Of a stretch of 64,000 nt of DNA, positions 46,832 to 56,365 are shown piece by piece. Below the pieces are notes generated by a model that did not search any database, was not told the DNA's origin, and saw only the letters and a list, made by a program, of their open reading frames with translations. Origin of the DNA: Mycoplasma sp. OR1901. Its GTDB lineage: Bacteria > Bacillota_I > Bacilli_A > Mycoplasmatales > Metamycoplasmataceae. Within the stretch, counting starts at the first letter, position 1. Every line of letters begins with the position of its first letter. Position numbers and translations under genes: made by a program. Location of the stretch: contig NZ_CP054666.1 in assembly GCF_013348745.1 (NCBI RefSeq), positions 744,001-808,000 on the forward strand, given 5' to 3'.

Positions 46832-47371
46832 TTATTTAGAAGCTGTTTTCCCTTCTTTACGTCTAATTTTTTCACCTTTGTATGAAATACCTTTACCTGA
46901 GTAAACACTTGGTTTTCTAACCGCTCTAACGATTGAAGCAAAGTGTCCTACGTTTTGTTTATCGATACCAAATACTGAAACTTCTGTTGGTTTTGCAACT
47001 GTAACTTTAATGTCACTTGGAATTTCTAATGAGTGGATGTGGCTGTATCCGGCTGATACGTCTAATTTAGAACCAGCTAAAACTGCTTTATATCCAACCC
47101 CTTTAATTTCTAAATCAATTTTGAAACCTTTTGTAACACCCTCAATCATGTTTGAAATGTGTGAGTTTGTTGTTCCGTGTAATTGTTTAGTTGTTTTTTC
47201 TTCGTTTGCACGAATTGTTGAAACTTGATTATCTTCTACTTTTACTGTGATTAAATGACTGAATGTTCTTGTTAAAGTTCCTAATGGTCCTTTAACTGTA
47301 ACTGTTGAATTGTCTACTGTAACTGTTGCTCCAGCAGGGATTGTTAAAATACGATTTCCTACACGAGACAT
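46832..47371 (-). CDS. rplF: Ribosomal protein L6
   Basis: 179-aa 50S protein. Start MSRVGNRILTIPAGATV; an upstream in-frame ATG five codons earlier is rejected because L6 proteins begin at this Met. VKGPLGTLTR and the C-terminal GIDKQNVGHFASIVRAVRKP, KGISYKGEKIRRKEGK are typical. Confidence 0.95.
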   Translation of the reverse strand: MSRVGNRILTIPAGATVTVDNSTVTVKGPLGTLTRTFSHLITVKVEDNQVSTIRANEEKTTKQLHGTTNSHISNMIEGVTKGFKIDLEIKGVGYKAVLAGSKLDVSAGYSHIHSLEIPSDIKVTVAKPTEVSVFGIDKQNVGHFASIVRAVRKPSVYSGKGISYKGEKIRRKEGKTASK

Positions 47372-47382
47372 ACAACTACCTA

Positions 47383-47775
47383 TCAAATGTGAGCGATAAT
47401 TTCACCACCCACTTTTGCCTCTCTAGCTTGTGTTCCTGTCATTAATCCTTTTGATGTAGATATGATAACTGTTCCGTAACCTGACATAATTGTTGGAATT
47501 TCAAGAGTTTTAACATAAACTCTAAGTCCTGGTTTTGAAATTCTTTTAATTCCTACGATAGCAGGTTGATTTTTCTTGTATTTTAATGTAACTACTAATT
47601 CTTTTGATGTACCTTCACCTTTAACTTCATAAGATGAAATGTATCCTTCTGAGTGAACCACTTTTAAAATTTCTTCTTTTTTTGTTGAATAAGGCATTGA
47701 AACGGTTTTGTGTTTTCTAATATTTGCGTTTTTAATACGAACTACTAAATCTGAAATTGGATCTGTAATAAACAT
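47383..47775 (-). CDS. rpsH: Ribosomal protein S8
   Basis: 130-aa 30S protein binding the central domain of 16S rRNA. MFITDPISDLVVRIKNANI start, MSGYGTVIISTSKGLMTGTQA and KVGGEIIAHI end. The ATG at 47775 is chosen over one three codons upstream, which lies inside the end of rpsN and lacks the family start. Confidence 0.95.
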   Translation of the reverse strand: MFITDPISDLVVRIKNANIRKHKTVSMPYSTKKEEILKVVHSEGYISSYEVKGEGTSKELVVTLKYKKNQPAIVGIKRISKPGLRVYVKTLEIPTIMSGYGTVIISTSKGLMTGTQAREAKVGGEIIAHI

Positions 47776-47777
47776 AA

Positions 47778-47963
47778 TTATCAACTCGCTTTCTTCACAC
47801 CTGGAATTTTACCTTCATGTGCAAGGTTTCTAAAACAGATACGACATATTTTATATTTTCTTAATACTGCATGTGGACGTCCACATAATTCACAACGTGT
47901 ATAAGCACGTGATGAAAATTTTGGTTCACGTTTTGCCTTAACTATTAATGCTTTTCTCGCCAT
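47778..47963 (-). CDS. rpsN: Ribosomal protein S14, zinc-binding type
   Basis: 61-aa S14 of the C+ form with the zinc pairs CELC and [26 protein letters not shown] at the start. In code 4 it ends KKASW, the normal S14 ending; the final Trp is a TGA. This is one of the clearest proofs of the genetic code in the window. Its ATG overlaps the rplE stop (TAATG). Confidence 0.95.
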
Positions 47964-48508
47964 TATTTAGCTCCTTTTTTTTCAAATGGTACACCTAATG
48001 ATTCTAATAATGTTCTTGCTTCTTCATTTGATTTTGCTGTAGTTACTACAAGAACGTCTAACCCTTTAATACGACGAATTTTGTCAAATTCGATTTCTGG
48101 GAAAATGATTTCTTCTTTAATCCCTAAGGCAAAGTTTCCTCTACCATCAAATGCTTTAGGATTTGCACCACGGAAATCACGAATACGTGGCATTGCAACA
48201 TTGATTAATTTGTCTAAAAATTCTCACATTCTATCTCTACGTAGTGTAACTTTTCCACCCATAGGCATTCCTTCACGAAGTTTTCATGAAGCGTTTGATT
48301 TTTTAGCTTTTGTTTCGAATGGTTTTTGTCCTGAAATTAATGTTAATTCATTTAAAACTTCTTCGATTGCTTTTGAGTTTGAAACTTCTTTACCAGCTGT
48401 CATGTTTAATACAACTTTTTCAATTCTAGGTACTTGCATAGATGAAGAGTAGTTGTATTTTTCTTTAAGAGCTGGAACTGCTTTTTCTAAATAAACTTGT
48501 TTTAACAT
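47963..48508 (-). CDS. rplE: Ribosomal protein L5
   Basis: 181-aa 5S rRNA-binding protein. [19 protein letters not shown] at the start, LITGQKP-type segment ([15 protein letters not shown]), [20 protein letters not shown] and [18 protein letters not shown]. Two TGA Trp codons divide it in standard code. Confidence 0.95.
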
Positions 48509-48511
48509 ATA

Positions 48512-48844
48512 CTACACTTCCTTTTGAGTTTTTCTAGCAACTCTTACTTTTTTACCGTTTTTATTAACTTTATATCCTAGTTTTGAAGTTTGTTGTTTAC
48601 TTGTTTTACTTGATTTTTTTACTAAATAAGCTACGTTTGATGCATGAATTGGAGCAGCCATTTCTGTTATAGAACCGTCTTGATTTTGTTGTGTTGGTTT
48701 GTTGTGTTTTGTAACGATATTTACGTCTTTAACAATAACTCTGTTTGTTTTGTGGAATATTTTTTCAATAACTCCAATTTTCCCTTTTTCTTTACCAGCG
48801 ATTACAATAACTTGATCATCTTTTTTAAATTTAATTTTTGTCAT
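48512..48844 (-). CDS. rplX: Ribosomal protein L24
   Basis: 110-aa 50S assembly-initiating protein. [20 protein letters not shown] is the KOW motif; [20 protein letters not shown] follows. Typical length; coupled tightly to rplE (3-nt gap). Confidence 0.94.
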   Translation of the reverse strand: MTKIKFKKDDQVIVIAGKEKGKIGVIEKIFHKTNRVIVKDVNIVTKHNKPTQQNQDGSITEMAAPIHASNVAYLVKKSSKTSKQQTSKLGYKVNKNGKKVRVARKTQKEV

Positions 48845-48863
48845 AATTTGATTTTCTCCTTTA

Positions 48864-49229
48864 CTATAATACTTCTGGTGCTAAAGAAACGATTTTAGGG
48901 AATTTTTCTCTAATTTCACGAGCAACTGGTCCGAAAACACGAGTTCCACGTGGTGTTAAATCTTCTTTAAGAATAACAACAGCGTTATCATCGAATTTAA
49001 TGTATGAACCGTTTGTACGGTGAATACCATATTTTGAACGTACAACTACCGCTTTAACAACTTGACCTTCTTTAACCATACCGTTAGGTAATGCTTTTTT
49101 AACTGAACACACTACGATGTCACCAATTTTGGCAACTTTTTTCTTTGAACCACCTAATACACGAATTACACCTATTGTTTTTGCACCTGAGTTATCAGCT
49201 ACATTTGCTCTTGATAATTCTAAAATCAT
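48864..49229 (-). CDS. rplN: Ribosomal protein L14
   Basis: 121-aa 50S protein. [22 protein letters not shown] at the start, [21 protein letters not shown] and a C-terminal [19 protein letters not shown]. One residue shorter than the most common length; otherwise standard. Confidence 0.95.
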   Translation of the reverse strand: MILELSRANVADNSGAKTIGVIRVLGGSKKKVAKIGDIVVCSVKKALPNGMVKEGQVVKAVVVRSKYGIHRTNGSYIKFDDNAVVILKEDLTPRGTRVFGPVAREIREKFPKIVSLAPEVL

Positions 49230-49230
49230 A

Positions 49231-49500
49231 TTAGTTGTTTCCTTCGATAGCGGCTTCTTTTATTGAAACTAATCTAAAGTGTTTTGTTCTTGAAAGTGGT
49301 CTTGTTTCCATAATAACAACAACATCATTTAATTTTGCAACTTCGTTTTCGTCATGTACTGCAAATCTTTTTGTTGATTTGTAACGTTTTGAATAAAGTG
49401 GGTGTTTTTTGTATGTATCAACTGCAACAATAATTGTTTTAGCACTTTTCCCTGCTGAAACAACTTTACCTGTTAAAGTTTTTCTTGTATTTCTTTCCAT
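49231..49500 (-). CDS. rpsQ: Ribosomal protein S17
   Basis: 89-aa OB-fold 30S protein. [39 protein letters not shown] and [16 protein letters not shown] are the family features. One nucleotide separates its stop from rplN. Confidence 0.95.
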   Translation of the reverse strand: MERNTRKTLTGKVVSAGKSAKTIIVAVDTYKKHPLYSKRYKSTKRFAVHDENEVAKLNDVVVIMETRPLSRTKHFRLVSIKEAAIEGNN

Positions 49501-49502
49501 AA

Positions 49503-49697
49503 CTATTTATTCTCCTTTTTTGCATTTAATGCTGTAAGAGTTTTAGCAATATCTGTTCTTAAAAGTTTAATTTTGTGTGTGTCTCTTAAATCACCAGTAA
49601 CATTTCTATATCTAAGTGTGAATAATTCAGCTTTTAATTTTAAAGTTAATTCTTCAAGTTCTTTTGTTGATTTTTCTAATAAATCTTTGTAACTCAT
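49503..49697 (-). CDS. rpmC: Ribosomal protein L29
   Basis: 64-aa two-helix 50S protein near the exit tunnel. [35 protein letters not shown] matches the family in order; short and without the long C-terminal tail seen in some mycoplasmas. Confidence 0.93.
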   Translation of the reverse strand: MSYKDLLEKSTKELEELTLKLKAELFTLRYRNVTGDLRDTHKIKLLRTDIAKTLTALNAKKENK

Positions 49698-49699
49698 AA

Positions 49700-50119
49700 T
49701 TATTCATCTCCTTTTCTTTGAACGATTTTTCATTTAACTGGTAATTTGTGACCTGCTAAACGAAGAGCATCACGTGCGATTTCTTCACTAACACCACCAA
49801 CTTCAAACATCATTGTGTTAACTTTTACTGCTGTATATCATAATTCTGGAGCACCTTTTCCTGATCCCATACGAACCCCGATAGGTTTAGATGTTTTTGA
49901 AAAGTGTGGGAAGATTCTAATGATAACTTGACCTTCACGACCCATTCTACGTGTTGCTGCGATACGTGCTGATTCTATTTGACGAGCTGTAACTCATGCT
50001 GATGTAACTGCTTGCAATCCGAATTCTCCGAATGCTACAGTATTTCCTTTTGTAGCTTTTCTTTTGTCGTGTCTAACAACAAAAGGCTTTCTATATTTAG
50101 TTCTTTTAGGTTGTAACAT
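49700..50119 (-). CDS. rplP: Ribosomal protein L16
   Basis: 139-aa 50S protein near the A site. [17 protein letters not shown] start, [40 protein letters not shown] and [14 protein letters not shown]. Three TGA Trp codons prevent recognition in standard code. The ATG overlaps the rpsC stop (TAATG). Confidence 0.95.
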
Positions 50120-50769
50120 TATTTTTTACCTCCTAAAATTTCACCAAGTGAAACTCAAACTTTAACACCAATAGCTCCATATGTTGTTCTAGCTGTTGCT
50201 GTTGCGTATTCTACATTTTGTCTTAATGTATGAAGTCTCATTTCTCCTTCAGAATATCCTTCTGAACGAGCCATATCAACTCCGTTTAAACGACCGCTAA
50301 CCATAGTTTTAATACCTTTAGCACCTGCTTTTAAAGCAGCTCTAATAGCTATTTTCTGAGCTTGACGGAAGCTTTCACGGTTTTCTAATTTTGTTGCAAT
50401 CATTTCTGCAAGTAATCTTGCGTTTAAGTCATAGTTTTTTAATTCTATAACTTGTAATTTTAAGTTAAGATTTCTATTTTTAACAAATTTTTGTACCTTA
50501 ACTGTTAATTCTTGGATGTTCTTACCTTCTTGACCTAACATTGCTGCTGGTTTAACTGTGTGTAAATTAACTGTCACTTTGTTGTCTTTAGTTCTTTTAA
50601 TTTCAACTTTTCCGATTTGGTATTCACGTACTAATTTATCGAAGAATTTATAAATTTTAGCATCTTCAACTAAATATGATCCGAAATTATCTTTATCTGC
50701 GAATCATGTTGAATTATGGTTTTTTGAAACTCCGTAACGGAATCCATTTGGATTAACTTTTTGTCCCAT
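50119..50769 (-). CDS. rpsC: Ribosomal protein S3
   Basis: 216-aa 30S protein with KH domain. [20 protein letters not shown] start, [15 protein letters not shown] (KH GxxG region), and the C-terminal [22 protein letters not shown] with [14 protein letters not shown] Trp codons near both ends. Standard length. Confidence 0.95.
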
Positions 50770-51110
50770 TAGTTTCTCTCCTCTAATACTATTGATAAAT
50801 TTGATGTACGTTTTAAAATTGAATAAGCTCTACCTTGACTTCTTGGTTGGAATCTTTTAAGTGTTGGACCTTCGTTTACATAAACTTCTTTTACGAATAA
50901 TTTTGATGCGTTCATTCCGTGGTTGTTTGTTGCGTTAGCAACTGCTGAGTTAAGTAATTTAAGGAAAATTGGTGCTGATTTTTTAGATGTATTTTCTAAA
51001 AGACCTAAAGCAACGTTTACGTCTTTTCCTCTGAATAAGTTTGCTACTAATTTAGCTTTAGATGAACTTACTCTTTGTAATTTTACATGTGCTTTTGCTT
51101 GTTGTGCCAT
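50769..51110 (-). CDS. rplV: Ribosomal protein L22
   Basis: 113-aa 50S protein lining the exit tunnel. AHVKLQRVSSSKAKLVANLFRG start, NATNNHGMNASKLFVKEVYV and GPTLKRFQPRSQGRAYSILKR (the extended loop). Its stop overlaps the rpsC ATG by one base. Confidence 0.95.
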   Translation of the reverse strand: MAQQAKAHVKLQRVSSSKAKLVANLFRGKDVNVALGLLENTSKKSAPIFLKLLNSAVANATNNHGMNASKLFVKEVYVNEGPTLKRFQPRSQGRAYSILKRTSNLSIVLEERN

Positions 51111-51388
51111 TATTTCTTCTTACCTTTATCTGCACCGTGACCTGAGAATGTTCTTGTAGGTGCAAATTCCCCTAATTTATGTCCAACCATATCATCTGTT
51201 ACGTAAACTTCGATGAATTTATTTCCGTTATGAACTGCGAATGTTAAACCAACAAAACTTGGGAAGATTGTTGAACGTCTTGATCAAGTTTTAACTGGTT
51301 TTTTAGGTGCGTTCCCTTCAACGATTGCATCTACTTTTTTAAGTAAATGTTCATCGGCGAATGGACCTTTTTTAAGACTACGTGCCAT
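51110..51388 (-). CDS. rpsS: Ribosomal protein S19
   Basis: 92-aa 30S head protein. [39 protein letters not shown] (Trp by TGA) and [15 protein letters not shown] are diagnostic. Confidence 0.95.
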
Positions 51389-52233
51389 TATTTAGCATCC
51401 TTTCTTCTTCTTAAAATAAGTTTATTTGAAGATTTCTTAGTTTTTCTTGTTTTAACTCCAAGAGCTTTTTTACCTCAAGGTGTAAGTGGAGCTTTACGTC
51501 CAACTGGTTGTTTACCTTCCCCTCCACCATGTGGGTGATCTACAGGGTTCATAACTGATCCACGAACTGTAGGTCTAATTCCTTTGTGTCTGTTAATTCC
51601 GGCTTTACCAACGTTAACAAGTGAGTGTTCTTCATTACCAACAACACCGATTGTTGCACGACAACGCGCTAACACACGACGTGTTTCTCCTGATTTAAGT
51701 CTAAGAACAACATATTTTCCATCGTCATCTTTTCCAAGTAATTGAGCTGATGTTCCAGCACTACGTGCTATAATACCACCTCCACCTGGTTGCATTTCGA
51801 TGTTGTGTACAAATGTACCTTCAGGAATGTTTGATAAAGGAAGTGTGTTACCAACAACGATATCTACATTTTCTCCTGAAATAACTTTTTGACCTAAAAC
51901 GATTCCTTTAGGTGTTAAGATATATCTTTTTTCTCCATCTGCATATGCTAATAAACTAATGTTTGCTGAACGGTTTGGATCATATTCAATAGTTTTAACA
52001 ATAGCTGGAATGTTATCTTTATTACGTTTAAAATCTACAAGTCTGTAAAATCTTTTTACACGTCCCCCGTGATGTCTAACAGTAATTTTACCTTGGTTGT
52101 TACGTCCTGCATGATATTTTAGATTAACTAAAAGTGATTTTTCAGGTGCATGACCAGATAAATTTTGTCTGAAATCAAGAGAAGACATATTTCTACGACC
52201 GTTTGTAGTTGGCTTATAATGTTTAATTGCCAT
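51388..52233 (-). CDS. rplB: Ribosomal protein L2
   Basis: 281-aa core 50S protein. The start [18 protein letters not shown] is chosen over an ATG 17 codons upstream because it is the family start and follows an SD (AAAGGAGAA). [33 protein letters not shown] and [13 protein letters not shown] are conserved. It ends with a typical [13 protein letters not shown] tail after a TGA Trp. Confidence 0.96.
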
Positions 52234-52354
52234 AATTGTCTTTTCTCCTTTGCTTAAAAATAGTGCGGAATTTCTTTTAAGCAATACATTTAATCCGCTT
52301 ATATTTATATATATTATTTAATTTTAATTTAATTACGAAAAGTTCATCGGAGAA
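52234..52354 (-). promoter_or_regulatory. Internal spacer of the S10 operon, possible second promoter
   Basis: A 121-nt gap between rplW and rplB, far longer than the other spacers in this operon. It has a short hairpin after the rplW stop (AGTTC..GAACT) and TATA-like sequences ahead of rplB. It may hold an internal promoter or a partial terminator; evidence is weak. Confidence 0.3.
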
Positions 52355-52822
52355 CTATTCTCCACCAACTTTACGTTTTGTTGTTGTTTTTGCTTTAACT
52401 GTTGCTTTTTTTGTTGCAACTTGTTTTTTAGCTGCTAATTTTTTAGCCACTTTGTTTTCAACGTCTTTTGCTTTTGCTTCTTTTGCTTTTTTAGCTTCTT
52501 TAACTTCTTCTGAAACTATTTGTGCTTTTTCTTCATCTTCACTTGGGATGTAGTTAATTGATTGTCCTTCAACTAATGTAACCATAGCTTTTTTGTAACG
52601 ATTTGTAAATCCGTGGAAACGACCAACATTTTTTGGTTGTTTTTCAACTTTGATTGTTCTAACAGATGCTACTTTAACACCAAAAATTGTTTCAACTGCT
52701 TCTTTAATTTGGTATTTGTTAGCTGCATAATCTACTTTAAAAACAAATGTTGATTGTGTTGTTCTTAAAACGTCAGTTTTTTCTGTTAAAATTGGTGATT
52801 TAATAACTTGTGTTAATTCCAT
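52355..52822 (-). CDS. rplW: Ribosomal protein L23 with long basic C-terminal tail
   Basis: 155-aa 50S protein of the exit-tunnel rim, docking site of trigger factor and SRP. The core (IKSPILTEKTDVLR, YAANKYQIKEAVETIFGVKV, RFHGFTNRYKKAMVTL) takes about 100 residues. The remaining ~55 are low-complexity Lys/Ala/Thr/Glu and not found in typical bacterial L23. The tail would project near the nascent-chain exit. Confidence 0.94.
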   Translation of the reverse strand: MELTQVIKSPILTEKTDVLRTTQSTFVFKVDYAANKYQIKEAVETIFGVKVASVRTIKVEKQPKNVGRFHGFTNRYKKAMVTLVEGQSINYIPSEDEEKAQIVSEEVKEAKKAKEAKAKDVENKVAKKLAAKKQVATKKATVKAKTTTKRKVGGE

Positions 52823-52824
52823 GA

Positions 52825-53634
52825 TTATTTAGCCTTTCTTTCTAAAAGCTCTAAGCTTTGTTTTGAAATGATCATTACATCAGCACCAACGATTTCTTCA
52901 ACTGTTAGTGAGTTTGCTTTAGTTGTAGCAACGTTTGGTAAGTTTTTAGCTGATTTAAATACATTGTAATCTTCATTAACTACTAAAACGTGTTTTAAAT
53001 CGTTTACATTAAGTTCAACTAATTTATTAACTAAGTCTTTAGTTTTGATTGAGTTTAATGTTAAGTCATCAACAATAACTGCATTATCTTGTGATAATAA
53101 TGTTAATGCTGATACAAAAGCGTTGTATTTAACTTTTTTGTTAACTTTAAGTGAGTAATTTTTGTTTGATTGAGGCCCGAATGCTCTACCACCACCTACT
53201 CAGATAGGTGAACGCATAGAACTGTGACGTGCTCTACCTGTACCTTTTTGTCTTCATGGTTTTTTACCACTTCCACTAACTTCGGCACGGTTTTTAACTT
53301 GGTGTGTACCTTGTCTTCTTGAAGCTCTTTCTGATAATATTGTGTCAAAAATTGCTTGTTCATAAATTTTTTCGCTTTGGAATAATGCTTTAGGTAATTT
53401 AACTTCTGATTTTAAAACTTTTTTAACTACTTTTTTAGTAGTTGTAGTTGTTTTAACTTCTGTTTTTGTTCCTACTTGTTCTTTTTTAACTACTGGTTTT
53501 TTTGTAGTTGTTGTTGCTTTTTTAGCAACAGTTTTCTTAGCTGTTGTTGTTTTTGTTGTAGTTGCTTTTTTAGCAGCAGGTTTTTTAGTTGTAGTTGCTT
53601 TTTTTGCTGTAGTAGCTTTTTTTGTATCTGCCAT
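52825..53634 (-). CDS. rplD: Ribosomal protein L4 with histone-like N-terminal extension
   Basis: 269-aa protein. The L4 core starts near residue 78 at [21 protein letters not shown], with [41 protein letters not shown] and [16 protein letters not shown]. The first ~77 residues are almost only Lys, Thr, Ala and Val (for example [20 protein letters not shown]), like a histone H1 tail. The L4 core binds 23S rRNA and shapes the tunnel constriction. The extension is in-frame, without a plausible later start. Confidence 0.95.
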
Positions 53635-53636
53635 AA

Positions 53637-54440
53637 CTATTTATCCCCTTCTTGTGCTTCTTTAGCTTCTGCTTCTTCGATTAATGCTTTTAATTCTGAT
53701 GAGTGCATTCCAACTGTAACTTCAATGTTGTGTTTTTTAGCTTGTTCAATTAATTCATTTAATAATTGTACTTCTTGAACATCAACAAGTTTAACACCTT
53801 CGTGTGCTGGAAGTCCTTTAACAGCTTCTTTAACTACTATGTATGATTTTTTAGGTCCAGGAATTGATCCTTTAACTAAAATAATGTTGTTTTCTAAATC
53901 AACTTTAACAACTTCTAGGTTTTGAACTGTAGTTTTTACATTACCTAAGTGTCCAGGCATTGTCATACCTTTGAAAACTCTGTTTCCGGCAATATCCCCA
54001 AGTGATCCTGTTTGTCTTACTGGTTGTGATCCACCACCACCACCGTGTGATTTAGGTCCAATGTGTTGGTTGTGTCTTTTAATTGTACCAGCGAATCCTT
54101 TACCTTTAGATGTACCTGTAACATCAACAAGTTCACCAGCTTTAAATATGTCAGCTTTAATTGTGTCTCCAAGTTCGAAACCTGACATTTCACGAACTTC
54201 TTTTACGAAGCGCTTAGGTGTTGTTTTAGCTTTAGCAAATTGACCTGAGTCTGGTTTGTTAACACGATTTGCTTTTTGTTCAAATACAGCAAGTTGTGTA
54301 GCAACGTAACCATTTTTGTCGTTTGTTAAAACTTTTGTAACAACATTTGGTTGTACTTCTATTACAGTAACAGGGATTCTTAAACCTGTTTCAGTGTAAA
54401 TTTGAGTCATACCAACTTTACGTCCTAAGATTCCTTTCAT
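53637..54440 (-). CDS. rplC: Ribosomal protein L3
   Basis: 267-aa 50S assembly protein. [58 protein letters not shown] and [10 protein letters not shown] are the signatures. About 50 extra C-terminal residues (from about [14 protein letters not shown]) form a helical acidic tail. Confidence 0.95.
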   Translation of the reverse strand: MKGILGRKVGMTQIYTETGLRIPVTVIEVQPNVVTKVLTNDKNGYVATQLAVFEQKANRVNKPDSGQFAKAKTTPKRFVKEVREMSGFELGDTIKADIFKAGELVDVTGTSKGKGFAGTIKRHNQHIGPKSHGGGGGSQPVRQTGSLGDIAGNRVFKGMTMPGHLGNVKTTVQNLEVVKVDLENNIILVKGSIPGPKKSYIVVKEAVKGLPAHEGVKLVDVQEVQLLNELIEQAKKHNIEVTVGMHSSELKALIEEAEAKEAQEGDK

Positions 54441-54462
54441 TTTTTCTCCTTAAAAAATTTTT

Positions 54463-54768
54463 TTATTTTACTTTAACTTGAATTCCTACTCCAGCAGGTA
54501 ATTCTAATCTGTTTAATTTGTCAGTAACTTCACTATTAGCGTTTTCAACAACAACTAATCTTTGATGAGTTCTACTTTCAAATTGTTCACGACTTGGTTT
54601 GTTAACGTGAACTGATCTTAAAATTGTGATTTCATCTCTTTTAGTTGGTAATGGAATTGGTCCACTAACTTTAGCTTTAAGTTCTTTTAATAATAAATAA
54701 ACTTTTTTAGCTCCTTCATCAACTAATGTGTGATCAAACCCTTTAATTTTAATATTTAGTTTGCTCAT
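54463..54768 (-). CDS. rpsJ: Ribosomal protein S10
   Basis: 101-aa 30S protein, first gene of the operon. Start MSKLNIKIKGFDHTLVDEG after AAAGGAGA; a longer reading from 12 codons upstream is rejected. GPIPLPTKRDEITILRSVHVN and SREQFESRTHQRLV are diagnostic. Confidence 0.95.
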   Translation of the reverse strand: MSKLNIKIKGFDHTLVDEGAKKVYLLLKELKAKVSGPIPLPTKRDEITILRSVHVNKPSREQFESRTHQRLVVVENANSEVTDKLNRLELPAGVGIQVKVK

Positions 54769-54879
54769 GTTGTCTCCTTTTTGTTCTTTTGAACAATAAC
54801 TCACTATAAAAACCTAGAAATACCTCAACAACTTTGTATTACTAGCAACCTTATAGATCAACGTTATAGTTGCTTTATA

Positions 54880-54885
54880 ATTATA
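54880..54885 (-). promoter_or_regulatory. Promoter of the S10-spc operon
   Basis: TATAAT on the minus strand, giving a leader of about 100 nt before rpsJ. The leader could fold and carry autoregulation, but I could not identify a known leader motif. Confidence 0.5.
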
Positions 54886-54889
54886 TAAT

Positions 54890-54926
54890 AAAAACCGAAA
54901 AATGGAAATCATTTTTTTCGGTTTTT
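54890..54926 (-). terminator. Terminator of trxA
   Basis: Perfect 13-bp stem AAAAACCGAAAAA / TTTTTCGGTTTTT; it separates trxA from the S10 operon promoter. Confidence 0.85.
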
Positions 54927-54964
54927 AATTTTAACAACTGTTCTCGGTGTATCGCTATGTATTT

Positions 54965-55306
54965 TTATGCAATTCTTTTATCAATTCAGTCTTCTAAAAC
55001 TTCTTCTGGAACGTATTCGAAACCTTTTTCAACTATTTCATCACCTTTTAATAATATAGTTGTAGGAACCTTTAGAACTCTTCATTTTGTATTTGGATCT
55101 CTGAAAAGTCTTGCTTCTTCGGCGTCAACATTGATAAATTCTACTTGTTCATTATTCTCGAATTTGTTGGCTACTTCATTAAAAACAGGTTTCATCATTT
55201 TACAATCTGTACATCATTCTGTTGTGAATGTTAAGAAAGTTAATTTATCTGAAGTTTTATTTTGAATAACTTCTTGCGCTTCTGCTCAATTTAATTTTTT
55301 AATCAT
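54965..55306 (-). CDS. trxA: Thioredoxin-family protein
   Basis: 113-aa thioredoxin fold. The active site is WCTDC (residues about 31-35) rather than the classic WCGPC; EFINVDAEEARLF and VPTTILLKGDEIV (cis-Pro) follow. Mycoplasmas often have this variant beside a standard TrxA, so the redox partner may differ. Three TGA Trp codons. SD AAGGAG. It follows the 348-aa membrane protein gene by 11 nt. Confidence 0.88.
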
Positions 55307-55317
55307 TTTGCTCCTTT

Positions 55318-56364
55318 TTAATTGCTAAATTCATCATTTATGTCAAATTCATCTAATCAATCATTTTCTATATTTTGAACTTCTTTTTTGACAAATTTAA
55401 TTGTTTTATCTTTTTCTTCAATATTATAATCAAATTCATCAGTTTTTGATTTTAAATCATTGTATCAAAAATAAAAATCATCTACAAGTTTTAAATCCGA
55501 TCTTTTTAAAATAATTTTTTCAAGTTTTTTGAAACTTAAATTCCTGAAATCTAAAACAAAATGTCTAGATGCAAAGAAAATGAAGTCATAGTAATCTTTA
55601 ACTTTTTTTGTATACACAAAATTTGTATTATGATCTTTTAATTCCTTAATTTTATCACTTAATGTAATTTTTGTCTTTTTATTTATTTTAAAATTAAATA
55701 AATGCTTAAAAATTAAAAATAAAATAAATACAAATAACATTATTGGTAAAATAGGCGAAATTAAAGGAATATAAAGAATATTAATAATGGTATCTAAAAA
55801 TACACCAGTATTATTTCAAATAGAAATATCTAATATATTAATCGAATCTTTTTGATTTAAACCGAATTTTTTTCACCATCCTTCTGTAAATATAGTAGAT
55901 AAATTTTGCGGGTTAAAACTAAAATTTTCAATTGTAACAAAATAAATAATTAAGTGGTCTAATAATGTTATTGCTAAGAAAAAATATATTATGGACTTAT
56001 AAATTTTGTGTCTTAATTCCCCGATTCTAATCATCTGAGTTCTATCAAAATAAAAAAGTATTTTATTTTGATTAAAATTAAAATAAATTTCAAAGACAAA
56101 AAATATAGTTAATCCTGCTAGTAAAAAAATAATTGTGTTACCAAACAAGAGTCCAAAAGTATAAATATAAACTCAATTCAAAAATGTTGGTAAAACTCCC
56201 ACACTGAATAAAACAAAGAAAATAAAAAGCAAAATAAATAATACTATAGATATAGTAAGTTTAATTTTGCTTATTTTTTTATAAAATACCTCTCTATTAT
56301 TTTTATTATTTAATTCTTCTAAATAAGGCATTTTTAATAGATTAAGTAATTTAGATTTTAACAT
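55318..56364 (-). CDS. Polytopic membrane protein of unknown function
   Basis: 348-aa protein not recognised. Four or five helices are seen: ISIVLFILLFIFFVLFSVG (about 36-54), FGNTIIFLLAGLTIFFVFEI, SIIYFFLAITLLDHLIIYFV, LYIPLISPILPIMLFVFILFLIF. A ~120-residue cytosolic C-terminal part (SDKIKELKDHN...FSN) is charged with an acidic end. It starts 1 nt after the stop of the RNase J-like gene and precedes trxA, so the three are cotranscribed. No enzymatic motif is visible. Confidence 0.6.
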
Positions 56365-56365
56365 T

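Noticed and set aside
47776-47784. An upstream ATG for rpsH at 47784
   Set aside because: It lies inside the last codons of rpsN and would add residues not found in S8 proteins; the third-next ATG gives the family start MFITDPISD.
54870-55265. A 131-codon plus-strand open frame over the trxA terminator and gene
   Set aside because: It is antisense to a clear thioredoxin gene and its start lies in the S10 operon promoter region; no SD.
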